Part shown: in pieces, positions 34,668 to 42,741 of the stretch
How positions within the stretch are numbered: position 1 is the first letter of the stretch
Layout of the letters: each line of letters opens with the position of its first letter
Assembly: GCA_032027045.1 (NCBI GenBank)
Contig: JAVSMU010000001.1
Location: 1,934,039 to 1,998,038 of the forward strand
Length of the DNA stretch: 64,000 bases
From: Truepera sp.
Lineage (GTDB): Bacteria; Deinococcota; Deinococci; Deinococcales; Trueperaceae
Reading direction: 5' to 3'
Program-made: the position numbers and the translations under genes
Notes under the pieces: model-generated
Told to the model about the DNA's origin: nothing
What the model saw: only the letters and a program-made list of their open reading frames with translations
Databases searched by the model: none

Positions 34668-34695
34668 CCTGCCGCGCAATTCCTGCCGCGCAATT
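34668..34695. repeat. 14-bp tandem duplication
   Basis: CCTGCCGCGCAATT occurs twice back to back in the pyrE-HIT spacer. The second copy runs directly into the TAGACT box of the HIT gene. Confidence 0.85.
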
Positions 34696-34700
34696 AGACT
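34695..34700 (+). promoter_or_regulatory. Leaderless-type -10 box for HIT gene
   Basis: TAGACT ends 5 nt before the ATG at 34706. Confidence 0.5.
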
Positions 34701-34705
34701 GGGGC

Positions 34706-35068
34706 ATGACCCAAGACACGCTCTTCGCCAAGATCGTGCGCCGCGAGATCCCCGCGGACATCGTCTACCAAGACGACCTCGTAACGGCGTTCCGCGATAT
34801 CGATCCCAAGGCGCCCGTTCACGTCCTGATCGTTCCCAACGCCATCATCCCCACGGCCGACGACGTCCTGCCGGAGCACGAGGCCGCGCTGGGGCGGATG
34901 TTCACCGTGGCGCGCAAGGTGGCCGAGCAGGAGGGCCTCACCAAGGGCTACCGCCTGATCGTCAACTGCAAGGACCACGCGCATCAGGAGGTCTTCCACC
35001 TGCACATGCACCTCCTGGGCGGCAGACCCCTGGGGCCCCTACTGGTCCGCTCGCTCGCCAGCGGTTGA
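34706..35068 (+). CDS. HIT-family (HINT-like) nucleotide hydrolase
   Basis: A 120-residue histidine-triad protein, hydrolysing nucleoside phosphoramidates or related adducts. The HxHxH signature is [14 protein letters not shown]. The N-terminus [28 protein letters not shown] and [10 protein letters not shown] match HINT/HIT branch-1 proteins. Complete length. The physiological substrate in bacteria is generally unclear. Convergent with the mutase gene, 8 bp apart. Confidence 0.93.
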   Translation: MTQDTLFAKIVRREIPADIVYQDDLVTAFRDIDPKAPVHVLIVPNAIIPTADDVLPEHEAALGRMFTVARKVAEQEGLTKGYRLIVNCKDHAHQEVFHLHMHLLGGRPLGPLLVRSLASG

Positions 35069-35076
35069 GCCCGCGC

Positions 35077-36624
35077 TCAGCCGTGGTACTCGCCCCAGGC
35101 CTCGCGCAGCACGCCGCAGACCTCGCCCAGGGTCGCGTGGCGCGCCAACGCGTCCTTGACGAGGGGGAATAGCGAAACCCTAGCGTCCGACCCGCCGGCT
35201 TCGGCCGCGCGCCGCAAGGCCAGGAGCGCCGCGGATACGGCCACGCCGTCACGCGCTGCCCGGAACGCCGCCAGGGTGTCGACGCGGCGACGTTCCAGCT
35301 CGGGATCGATGACCTGGAGGGGCACGTCGGCGTGGCCGCCCTCGCTGAAACGGTTCACGCCCACCACCACGCGCTCGCCCGACTCGATCTCCTGCTGGAA
35401 CCGGTACGCCGAATCATCGATCTCCTGCTGAAGGAAGCCGGCCTCGATGGCGCGAACGGAGCCGCCGAGCGCTTCGACCTGGTCCATGAGCTTCGTGGCG
35501 GCCGCCTCCAGCTCGTCGCACAGGTTCTCGAGGTAGTAGCTGCCCGCCAACGGGTCGATGGCTTCCGGGACTCCCGTCTCGTAGGCGAGGATCTGCTGCG
35601 TGCGCAGCGCGAGGCGCGCGCTTTCTGGCGTCGGCAGACCCAGCGCCTCGTCGAGGGCGTTGGTGTGCAGGCTCTGCGTGCCGCCCAGCACGGCCGCCAA
35701 CGCCTGGTACGCGGTGCGCACCACGTTGTTCTCGGGCTGCTGCGCGGTGAGCGTGCTTCCCCCCGTTTGGGTGTGGAAGCGCAGCATCTGCGACCGCGGC
35801 TCCTTGGCACCGAACTCGTCACGCATGATCCGGGCCCACATGCGCCGCGCCACCCGGAACTTCGCGACCTCCTCGAGCAGCCGACTGTGGCACGCGAAGA
35901 AGAAGGACAAGCGCGGCGCGAAGTCGTCGACCTTCAGGCCTGCCCCTACCGCCGCCCTTACGTAGGCGCGCGCGTTGGAGAGCGTGAAGGCCAGCTCCTG
36001 CGCGGCGGTCGCCCCGGCCTCGCGGATGTGATAGCCGGAGATGCTGATGGTGTTGAAGTTGGGCAGCTCACGGGCGCAGTGAGCGAAGAGGTCGGTCACC
36101 AGGCGCATGGAGGGACCGGGCGGGTAGATGTAGGTGCCGCGCGCCACGTACTCCTTGAGGATGTCGTTCTGCACGGTGCCGCCCAGTTGCGAGTGCGCAA
36201 CGCCCTGTTCCTCGCCCACCAGCACGTAGAGCGCCAGCAGCATCATGGCGGGCGCGTTGATCGTCATCGAGGTCGTCACCTTGTCGAGCGGAATGTTGTC
36301 GAACAGCTCCCGCATGTCGTCGATGGTGGCCACGCTTACGCCCACGCGGCCCACCTCGCCCGCGGCGAGGGGGTCGTCCGGGTCGAGCCCCAGTTGGGTG
36401 GGGAGGTCGAAGGCGACGGAGAGGCCGGTGACTCCCTCCCCGAGAAGGTACCGGTAGCGCTCGTTCGACTCCCGCGCGGATCCGAAGCCGGCGTATTGCC
36501 GCATGGTCCAGAGCCTGCCCTCCGAGTACATGGCAGGGTAAACGCCGCGGGTGAACGGGAACTCGCCCGGTCGCCCGAGCCGCTCGGTGAGGCGCGGAGG
36601 GGGAGCGTCGTAGATGGGCTCCAT
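35077..36624 (-). CDS. Methylmalonyl-CoA mutase, catalytic (large) subunit
   Basis: A 515-residue mutase domain that isomerises methylmalonyl-CoA and succinyl-CoA using adenosylcobalamin. Conserved segments are [91 protein letters not shown] and [17 protein letters not shown]. The C-terminal B12-binding domain is missing, so a separate small subunit must exist elsewhere, as in archaeal-type two-chain mutases. Propionate/odd-chain or branched amino acid breakdown, or succinate-to-propionyl flux, is implied. ATG is 6 nt from a TATGAT box. Confidence 0.94.
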   Translation of the reverse strand: MEPIYDAPPPRLTERLGRPGEFPFTRGVYPAMYSEGRLWTMRQYAGFGSARESNERYRYLLGEGVTGLSVAFDLPTQLGLDPDDPLAAGEVGRVGVSVATIDDMRELFDNIPLDKVTTSMTINAPAMMLLALYVLVGEEQGVAHSQLGGTVQNDILKEYVARGTYIYPPGPSMRLVTDLFAHCARELPNFNTISISGYHIREAGATAAQELAFTLSNARAYVRAAVGAGLKVDDFAPRLSFFFACHSRLLEEVAKFRVARRMWARIMRDEFGAKEPRSQMLRFHTQTGGSTLTAQQPENNVVRTAYQALAAVLGGTQSLHTNALDEALGLPTPESARLALRTQQILAYETGVPEAIDPLAGSYYLENLCDELEAAATKLMDQVEALGGSVRAIEAGFLQQEIDDSAYRFQQEIESGERVVVGVNRFSEGGHADVPLQVIDPELERRRVDTLAAFRAARDGVAVSAALLALRRAAEAGGSDARVSLFPLVKDALARHATLGEVCGVLREAWGEYHG

Positions 36625-36630
36625 GCCTCA

Positions 36631-36636
36631 ATCATA
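36631..36636 (-). promoter_or_regulatory. Leaderless-type -10 box for mutase gene
   Basis: TATGAT on the minus strand ends 6 nt before the ATG at 36624. Confidence 0.5.
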
Positions 36637-36657
36637 CGGGCGGGCAGCGTGTGGTCC

Positions 36658-36685
36658 TTGTCGGGGGGTGCCCAGAGGGTAGCCT
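36658..36685 (+). promoter_or_regulatory. Promoter of the aldo/keto reductase gene
   Basis: TTGTCG (36658-36663), 16-nt spacer, TAGCCT (36680-36685), then 5 nt to the ATG at 36691. Leaderless-type. Confidence 0.55.
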
Positions 36686-36690
36686 AGGGC

Positions 36691-37656
36691 ATGTCTAGTG
36701 ACCAGATGACTTATCGCAGGTTGGGCAACAGCGGCCTCAAGGTCAGCAGCGTCAGCCTCGGCGGCTGGACCACGTACGGCCAGACGATCGAGGAGCAGAA
36801 CACGGTCAGGCGCATAATCGATCGGGCCGTGGAGCTGGGCGTCAACTTCTTCGACGCGGCCGACGTTTACGCCAAGGGCAAGTGCGAGGAGATGATGGGC
36901 GAGGCCCTCGCCGAGGTAGGGCCGCGGCATCACCTGGTGGTGAGCAGCAAGCTGTACTGGCCGATGTCCGAGAACGTCAACGACCGCGGCCTGAGCCGCA
37001 AACACATCATGGAGTCGATCGACCTGACCCTGGACCGCATGGGGCTCGACTACCTCGACATCTACTTCGCCCACCGCTTCGATGACGAGACGCCGCTCGA
37101 GGAGACGGTGGAGGCGTTCTCCGACGTAGTGCGTTCGGGCCGCACCCACTACTGGGGGACGAGCATGTGGAGCGCCGCACAGATTGCGGAGGCCGTCACA
37201 TTCGCCAAGTCGAACGGCCTGGTGGCGCCGGTGGTCGAACAACCCGAGTACTCCATGCTGCGCCGCGAACGGGTCGAGGGCGAGATCATGCCCACCACGT
37301 CGGCCAAGGGGGTTGGTCTGGTCGTGTTCAGCCCGCTGGCGCAGGGCCTGCTCACCGGCAAGTACGACTCGGGAGTCCCCGAGGGCTCGCGCTTCGCCAA
37401 CTTCGAGGGCTTCCGGAAGCGCCACCTGACCGAGGACGCCGTGGCCCGTGTCCGCGCACTCAAGGGCGTTGCCGACGACCTGGGGGTCACGCGCAGCCAA
37501 CTGGCGCTCGCCTGGGTGCTGAGGAACCCCAACGTCTCCTCCGTGATCACGGGCGCCACGCGCGTGGAGCAGCTCGAGGAGAACGTGGTCGCCGCAGGGT
37601 TGACCCTGAACGAAGACACGCTGAGCAGGATCGACGAGGCGCTGGCCGGCGACTGA
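36691..37656 (+). CDS. Aldo/keto reductase (Kv-beta/YghZ-like)
   Basis: A 321-residue (alpha/beta)8 NADPH oxidoreductase. The catalytic tetrad is readable: Asp and Tyr in FDAADVYAKG, Lys in VVSSKLYW and His in DIYFAHRFDD. The NADPH-binding end includes VVFSPLAQGLLTGKYDSGVPEG and SSVITGATRVEQLEENV, typical of the potassium-channel beta-subunit-like AKR subgroup, which reduces varied aldehydes and ketones. The physiological substrate is unknown. Its last codons (DEALAGD) form the first unit of a degenerate 19-bp tandem array that continues after the stop. Confidence 0.91.
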   Translation: MSSDQMTYRRLGNSGLKVSSVSLGGWTTYGQTIEEQNTVRRIIDRAVELGVNFFDAADVYAKGKCEEMMGEALAEVGPRHHLVVSSKLYWPMSENVNDRGLSRKHIMESIDLTLDRMGLDYLDIYFAHRFDDETPLEETVEAFSDVVRSGRTHYWGTSMWSAAQIAEAVTFAKSNGLVAPVVEQPEYSMLRRERVEGEIMPTTSAKGVGLVVFSPLAQGLLTGKYDSGVPEGSRFANFEGFRKRHLTEDAVARVRALKGVADDLGVTRSQLALAWVLRNPNVSSVITGATRVEQLEENVVAAGLTLNEDTLSRIDEALAGD

Positions 37657-37765
37657 GGCCTGGGTCTTCGGCCGAGGCCCTGGCCGGCCGCCGAAGCAGG
37701 GTACGGCGGACGAGGCCCTATACGACAGCCGAGACGCTGCCCGGCAGCCGACGCCCTAGCAAGGG
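37633..37765. repeat. Seven degenerate 19-bp tandem units across the reductase stop codon
   Basis: Units beginning GACGAGGCGCTGGCCGGCG (coding), then for example GCCGAGGCCCTGGCCGGCC, GACGAGGCCCTATACGACA and GCCGAGACGCTGCCCGGCA repeat in register every 19 nt up to the nnrD ribosome-binding site. The first two units contain the gene's 3' end and stop codon. Confidence 0.75.
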
Positions 37766-37771
37766 AGCAAC

Positions 37772-39286
37772 ATGAAGCTCTACCGAGCCGCGGACATGCG
37801 CGAGGCCGACCGCTTGGCCGCGGCCGCCGGGGTGAGCACTTGGCGGCTCATGGAGGCGGCCGGCAAGGCCGTGGCGCAGGAGGTGCAGAGTCGTTACCCG
37901 GCACGCCGCACGGCCATCGTGCTCTGCGGCAAGGGGAACAACGGTGGTGACGGTTACGTCTGCGCCAGGGACCTCGCCGCGCAGGGCATGACGGTGCGCG
38001 TGCTGGAGCTGAGCGCCGAGCCGGGGCGGCCGGACGCGCGGCGCGCGCGCGAGGAACTGTTGGCCGGCGGCGTCACGCCCGAGCCCCTGGACTCCTGGGA
38101 GTCGCTGGCCCCGGGTGCCTCCGCGGTGATCGTAGATGCCATCTTCGGCAGCGGCCTGAGCAGGCCGGTCGAGGGTCGGCTGGGCGAACTCCTGTCACGC
38201 CTGAGCGGGTTCGGCGTCCCCGTGGTGGCCGTCGACGTGCCGAGCGGACTGCCCACCGACGCGCCGCAGCCGATGGGTCCCCACGTGACCGCCGACGTGA
38301 CCGTGGAGCTGGCCGGGCACAAGCTGGCCGGCGCCTTCTACCCTACGCGCGGCGCGTACGGGGAACGCGTTCTGGCGGCCATCGGCATGCCGCCGGCCAT
38401 CATGGACGCGTGCGGCCACGTGCTGCTGCTGGACGCGCAAACCGTGTGCCCCTGGCTGCCCGAGAGGCCCCCCGACGCCCACAAGTACACGGCGGGCACG
38501 GTTACCGTCGTCGGCGGCTCGAAACGGTACTCGGGCGCGGGCGAACTGGCCTGCCGCGGTGCGTGGCGCGCCGGCGCCGGGCTGGTGACGCTTCTCGGAC
38601 CCGTGCGCCACCCGGCTGCGTGGCCGGAGACGATCTTCGAGGAGTTCCCGTTCCCCGAGGACGCCCCGGCCGACCTGCGCGCCCTACTTCGCTACGCTTT
38701 CGCGCCGAAGAGGGCCGCCACGACACTGATCGGGCCGGGGCTGGCGGATGGCGCCCTGGGGCTACTCCCCACCCTGCTTCGGCTCGCTCCCGGCCCGGTC
38801 GTGCTGGACGCAACCGCCCTGAGCCCGGCGGCGTGGCCGGCCACGGCCCGCGCCGAACTCGGCGCACGAGGCGGCGTCGTCATGACCCCACACGCGGGCG
38901 AGGCCGCCGCGCTGCTCGGTGCAGAACCGCAGGAAGTGGTTCATGACCCGCTCGATGCCGCCGCGATGCTGGCCGCCGGCTTCGGCGCCACCGTCGTGCT
39001 GAAGGGCGCCACCACCGTCATCAGCTCGCCGGACGGCCGGGTGGCCGTGTCGGAGCGCGGCCACCCCGGCATGGCCACGGGCGGCACCGGGGACGTGCTG
39101 GCGGGCGTCATCGCCGCACTACTCGCGCCCACGGGTGGCCGTGAGCGGACGTTCGAACGGACCTGCGCGGCGGTGTGGCTCCACGGCGTGGCCGGGGAGC
39201 TGGCCGCGGAGCAGGCGGGGCTCGGCCTCGTGGCGTCGGACCTGGCGGACGCCCTCCCCGCGGCGGCAGCACTCGCTAGAGGGTGA
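37772..39286 (+). CDS. nnrD: Bifunctional NAD(P)H-hydrate epimerase/ADP-dependent dehydratase
   Basis: A 504-residue nicotinamide-cofactor repair enzyme. The N-terminal YjeF epimerase domain (about 1-215) has CGKGNNGGDGYVCARDLA, IVDAIFGSGLSRPVEG and VDVPSGLPTD. The C-terminal ribokinase-like dehydratase domain has VTVVGGSKRYSGAGELA, TLIGPGLADG, MTPHAGEAAALL and ATGGTGDVLAGVIAALLA. Together they restore damaged (hydrated) NADH/NADPH. ATG follows CAAGGGAGCAAC. The thrB gene starts at or just after its stop. Confidence 0.95.
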   Translation: MKLYRAADMREADRLAAAAGVSTWRLMEAAGKAVAQEVQSRYPARRTAIVLCGKGNNGGDGYVCARDLAAQGMTVRVLELSAEPGRPDARRAREELLAGGVTPEPLDSWESLAPGASAVIVDAIFGSGLSRPVEGRLGELLSRLSGFGVPVVAVDVPSGLPTDAPQPMGPHVTADVTVELAGHKLAGAFYPTRGAYGERVLAAIGMPPAIMDACGHVLLLDAQTVCPWLPERPPDAHKYTAGTVTVVGGSKRYSGAGELACRGAWRAGAGLVTLLGPVRHPAAWPETIFEEFPFPEDAPADLRALLRYAFAPKRAATTLIGPGLADGALGLLPTLLRLAPGPVVLDATALSPAAWPATARAELGARGGVVMTPHAGEAAALLGAEPQEVVHDPLDAAAMLAAGFGATVVLKGATTVISSPDGRVAVSERGHPGMATGGTGDVLAGVIAALLAPTGGRERTFERTCAAVWLHGVAGELAAEQAGLGLVASDLADALPAAAALARG

Positions 39287-39323
39287 GCGGCCCTGACTCC
39301 ACTCCTGGCGTGGCGCCCGGTGG

Positions 39324-39329
39324 TAGCGT
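39324..39329 (+). promoter_or_regulatory. Leaderless-type -10 box for thrB
   Basis: TAGCGT ends 7 nt before the ATG at 39337, supporting that start over the overlapping GTG at 39283. Confidence 0.45.
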
Positions 39330-39336
39330 GCCCTCC

Positions 39337-40218
39337 ATGTTGCGTGTCCGCGTGCCGGCCAGCAGCGCGAACCTGGGGCCGGGCTTCGATGCGCTCGGCC
39401 TCGCACTCGACCTGCAACTCGAGGTGACACTCGCCCCCGCCGCTGCCGATTCGTTCGACTATCGCGGGCGTGGCGAAGTGCCCGACACGCCCGACAACCT
39501 CGTCCATTCCGGCTTCAGAGCGGTCTTCGGTAGCCTCGGCCTCCCGACACCCACCGTGGCCCTCACCGTGCGCAACCCGATCCCCTTGGCTCGCGGCCTC
39601 GGTTCGTCGTCGGCGGCGCTGGTGGCCGGTGCCGCGCTCGCGGACGCGTTGACCGGGAACCAGCTTGGACGCCGTGGCGTGTTCGCGCTCACCGCCGGTT
39701 TGGAGGGTCACCCCGACAACGTCGGTCCATGCGTCTTCGGCGGTTTCACGGTGGCGGCCGTAGACCAGGCGGGCGCCTTCTTGCAGGCCACCCTGGAGCC
39801 CCCGGCGAGTTGGCGCTTCCTCTTCGGCGTGCCCGCCTTCGAACTCGCGACCCACGAGGCCCGCGCGGCCCTACCAGCCTCCTACCCGCGCCAGGACGTA
39901 GTGATAACCGCAGCGCGTTCGGCGCTGTGGGTCGCGGCCGTGGCCCTCGACCGCCCGGAGCTCCTGAGGGCCGCGGCACTAGACGTCGTGCATCAGCCCT
40001 ACCGCGCGCACCTGGTGCCCGGCTTCGAGAGCGCCATCGCCGACCTCCGCGAGGCCGGCGCTTACGCGGCCTTCTTATCCGGCGCCGGCCCGACCGTCGG
40101 GGCCGTGACCAGCGAGGAGGCCCTGCCCGCTTGCAGAGCAGCCCTCGAGCGCTTCGTGGCGGGGGGCGAGGTGCTCGAACTGCGGGCGGCACGGGGCTAC
40201 TCGGTGGAGCCGTGCTAG
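39337..40218 (+). CDS. thrB: Homoserine kinase
   Basis: A 293-residue GHMP-family kinase phosphorylating homoserine in threonine synthesis. It has the N-terminal MLRVRVPASSANLGPGFDALGLAL, the ATP loop PLARGLGSSSAALVAGAALA and the C-terminal AFLSGAGPTVGAV. ATG 39337 matches the family start. Other thr genes are not adjacent. Its stop overlaps the GTG used for tsaD. Confidence 0.94.
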   Translation: MLRVRVPASSANLGPGFDALGLALDLQLEVTLAPAAADSFDYRGRGEVPDTPDNLVHSGFRAVFGSLGLPTPTVALTVRNPIPLARGLGSSSAALVAGAALADALTGNQLGRRGVFALTAGLEGHPDNVGPCVFGGFTVAAVDQAGAFLQATLEPPASWRFLFGVPAFELATHEARAALPASYPRQDVVITAARSALWVAAVALDRPELLRAAALDVVHQPYRAHLVPGFESAIADLREAGAYAAFLSGAGPTVGAVTSEEALPACRAALERFVAGGEVLELRAARGYSVEPC

Positions 40219-41276
40219 GTCGGGAAGCCGGGCGCGGCCCCGACGGGGCGGGCGGCCACCAGTCGCGCCCCGCAACCGAGCCGCCCCTGGTGCTCGGCAT
40301 CGACACCTCGTGCGACGACACCGGTGTCGGACTGGCACGCGCCGGCCAGGTGGTGGCCAACGTCGTGGAGTCGCAGACCGCCCTTCATGCCCGCTTCGGC
40401 GGCGTCATGCCCGAACTCGCCAGCCGGGAGCACCTGGAGGTCATCGACGAGGTGGTGCAGCGCGCGCTGGCGGCGGCCGGGGTCGGCCTCGGTGAAATCG
40501 GGGCCGTGGCCGCCACCAGGGGTCCGGGCCTGGTCGGCGCGCTCCTAGTGGGGCTCAACTACGGCAAGGCGCTGGCCTGGGGGCTCCAGGTGCCGTTCGT
40601 GCCCGTCCATCACCTGGAGGGCCACATCGCGGCGGCGGGCGACGCGCAGCCGCCGTTCGTGGCGCTGCTCGCGTCCGGAGGCCATACCGCACTGTTCGCC
40701 GTGCACGCTTGGGACCGGGTGGAGGAGCTTGGTCGCAGCCGCGACGACGCCGCCGGCGAGGCGTTCGACAAGGTCGCGCGCCTTCTGGGGCTCGGTTACC
40801 CCGGCGGGGCCGCGCTTGCGAAGCTGGCCGAGGCGGGCGACGACCGCGCCGTCTCGCTGCCGGTGCCCATGCAGGGCGACAAGGGCCTCGAGTTCTCCTT
40901 CAGTGGCCTCAAGACGGCGGTGGCTCTGCTGGTCGAGAGGAACCAGACACTCGATCCGGCCGACGTGGCGGCGTCTTTCGAGCGCGTGGTCGTCGGCTCA
41001 TTGCTCAGCGTCTCCCTCAGGGCCCTCGAGCGGACGGGCATGACGAAGCTCGTGGTGGCGGGTGGCGTGGCCGCCAACGCGAGGCTCCGGCGCGAGTTCG
41101 CGGCGGCCGGCATCGACGTGGCCTTCCCGCCACCCGCCCTCACGACCGACAACGGCGCAATGATCGCGCTGGCCGGCGGCCTGAGGCTTGCTGCGGGGCG
41201 CCTCCCCGAGTCTCCCTTCAGTGCCGACGCCGAGCCGTACCTGCCGTTAGCGGACGCTGCCCCACAGGCCGGCTAA
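40212..41276 (+). CDS. tsaD: tRNA threonylcarbamoyltransferase TsaD
   Basis: About 354 residues. Catalytic subunit for t6A modification at tRNA position 37. It has the N-terminal VLGIDTSCDDTGVGLA, the metal-binding HHLEGH (two histidines), LLASGGHTALF, FSFSGLKTAVALL and VVAGGVAANARLR, with the third metal ligand in LTTDNGAMIALAG. GTG 40212 overlaps the thrB stop and gives a 26-residue arm; GTG 40290 gives 328 residues beginning at the conserved strand and is an equally serious alternative. The 3' end overlaps the convergent CBS gene by 30 bp. Confidence 0.94.
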   Translation: MLGREAGRGPDGAGGHQSRPATEPPLVLGIDTSCDDTGVGLARAGQVVANVVESQTALHARFGGVMPELASREHLEVIDEVVQRALAAAGVGLGEIGAVAATRGPGLVGALLVGLNYGKALAWGLQVPFVPVHHLEGHIAAAGDAQPPFVALLASGGHTALFAVHAWDRVEELGRSRDDAAGEAFDKVARLLGLGYPGGAALAKLAEAGDDRAVSLPVPMQGDKGLEFSFSGLKTAVALLVERNQTLDPADVAASFERVVVGSLLSVSLRALERTGMTKLVVAGGVAANARLRREFAAAGIDVAFPPPALTTDNGAMIALAGGLRLAAGRLPESPFSADAEPYLPLADAAPQAG

Positions 41277-41807
41277 GTACATCTCCTGAGTGATGACGCC
41301 CTTGACCTCGTTGGCGTCGAGCACCACCACGAGCTGCTCGTGTGCCAGCAGCCGCCTCAGGTCTGTAACGGCCGTGTCGGCCTCGACCTTGACGAGTTCC
41401 TCCCAGGAGGTGATCCGGTCGTGGTTTAGCCCCGTGACCCCGACGGGCACCCCCGAGTCCTGCACTATGACGATGCGGTTCGCCATCATGGTCTGGGCCA
41501 CCTGCGCGGCGTCCACGACGGGCACCTTGCTGGCCGAGCGGCCGGTGGTCGGCGGCGCCAAGAGCCCGAAGCTCAGGAGGGTGGGGCTGGGCAGCCGCAG
41601 GGCGGTGCGCACGTAGATGAGGGCGCCGGAGTAGGCGAGCACGAAACAGAGGCCCTCGAGGATCCCAGCGGCGTTGAAGTCACTGAACCCCAGTTGACCA
41701 CGGCGGCCCAACGCCCAGAACACGAGCAGGGCGACGAGCAGCGCGAAGGCGACGGATGCGGAGGCCCCTAGCAAGGCGGCTACGCGAAGTTGGCCTGGTC
41801 GTCTCAA
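41247..41807 (-). CDS. Membrane-anchored CBS-domain protein
   Basis: A 186-residue protein with two N-terminal hydrophobic segments (VAALLGASASVAFALLVALLVFW and GILEGLCFVLAYSGALIYV) followed by a CBS-like pair (VVDAAQVAQTMMANRIVIVQDSGVPVGVTGL and DTAVTDLRRLLAHEQLVVVLDANEVKGVITQE). It probably binds an adenosine nucleotide and regulates something at the membrane, but no transporter or enzyme domain is attached. TTG 41807 follows GAGGAGGGATCC and overlaps the preceding stop (TTGA). Converges on and overlaps tsaD. Confidence 0.75.
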   Translation of the reverse strand: MRRPGQLRVAALLGASASVAFALLVALLVFWALGRRGQLGFSDFNAAGILEGLCFVLAYSGALIYVRTALRLPSPTLLSFGLLAPPTTGRSASKVPVVDAAQVAQTMMANRIVIVQDSGVPVGVTGLNHDRITSWEELVKVEADTAVTDLRRLLAHEQLVVVLDANEVKGVITQEMYLAGLWGSVR

Positions 41808-42616
41808 GGATCCCTCCTCAGGGCTAGCGTGGGGAAGTCGGGCAGTGTGGTCCCGGGCAGGTGGGCGGGCTTGTCGACGTCGGCCGCCACGCAGGCGTCG
41901 TCGGTGGGAAGCGCCCGAGCGGCGACCCCGAGTAAAGCGCTCACGCGCCGCTCGAGCCCTGATACCCGGGCGCGGCCAAGGACGAAACGGACGAGCGTCC
42001 CGAAGCCCACGGTCCTCGCGAGCGCCAGGGGGTTCTTGCGGTTGCGGAACACGCGGTCGATCAGCGCGAGAAGCGCGGGCACCGCGCTGCGGCGCAGCAG
42101 CACCAGGTTCCCGCCGGTGAAGCGCCCGTCGGCCAGGCTTGCGTAGGTACGGCTCTGGTCCGGGAACGCTGCGAGCGCGTCCGCCTCGCTCACGATCGGG
42201 TAGACCAGTTGGGCCGGACGGCCGTCCGGGCCCGTAAGGTCGCTCGCCGCGCGCAAGAAGCGAGCCACGGCCGCGCCCGTCAACCAGGGCACGTCGGCAG
42301 TGACCACCAGCAGGCGGTCGCCGGCGTCGGGCTGGGACATGGCCGCGCCGAGGCCGAGGGCTAGTGAGTCCACGAGGCGTAGGCCGGCGGGCACGGTCAC
42401 GTCGTAAAGGCCCTCGAAGTGACCCTGCGGGTCACCCACCAGCACGACCCTGTCGACCACCCCCGAGGCGCGCAGCGCGGCGAGGACGTACTCTCCCAGC
42501 GGCCTGTCACCCAGTGGGACCAGCGCCTTGGAGGGCGCCCCGACCTCGCGCGCCAGGCGGTCGCCTGGGCCGCCGCCGGCGAGCACTATCGCGATCAGGG
42601 CTCCATTCTCACGCAC
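41804..42616 (-). CDS. MobA-like NTP transferase
   Basis: A 270-residue nucleotidyltransferase-fold protein. IAIVLAGGGPGDRLAREVGAPSKALVPLGDRPLGEYVLAALRASG is the NTP-binding start of the MobA/GlmU-N/IspD superfamily, and RLLVVTADVPWLTGAAV carries the metal-binding Asp. The C-terminal half is shorter and less conserved. It may activate a sugar phosphate, polyol or cofactor precursor; the acceptor is not recognisable. GTG start, 6 nt after a TAGAAT box. Coupled by overlap to the CBS membrane gene. Confidence 0.78.
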   Translation of the reverse strand: MRENGALIAIVLAGGGPGDRLAREVGAPSKALVPLGDRPLGEYVLAALRASGVVDRVVLVGDPQGHFEGLYDVTVPAGLRLVDSLALGLGAAMSQPDAGDRLLVVTADVPWLTGAAVARFLRAASDLTGPDGRPAQLVYPIVSEADALAAFPDQSRTYASLADGRFTGGNLVLLRRSAVPALLALIDRVFRNRKNPLALARTVGFGTLVRFVLGRARVSGLERRVSALLGVAARALPTDDACVAADVDKPAHLPGTTLPDFPTLALRRDP

Positions 42617-42622
42617 GCACCG

Positions 42623-42628
42623 ATTCTA
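42623..42628 (-). promoter_or_regulatory. Leaderless-type -10 box for the MobA-like gene
   Basis: TAGAAT on the minus strand ends 6 nt before the GTG at 42616. Confidence 0.5.
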
Positions 42629-42676
42629 TCGCGCCACTCGTTAGCGGCCGCACGGGCGCCCGCGGCGCAAGAAGAT

Positions 42677-42703
42677 GCCCACCGCTGCGAAAACGCGGTG
42701 GGC
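42677..42703 (-). terminator. Hairpin downstream of the PEGA gene
   Basis: A perfect 9-bp stem GCCCACCGC/GCGGTGGGC with a 9-nt loop, located 38 bp after the PEGA gene stop on the minus strand. It lacks a U-tract, so intrinsic termination is only probable. Confidence 0.55.
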
Positions 42704-42741
42704 TGCCTACTCGTTGGCGGCCTAGGGCCGTCAGGCGGACC

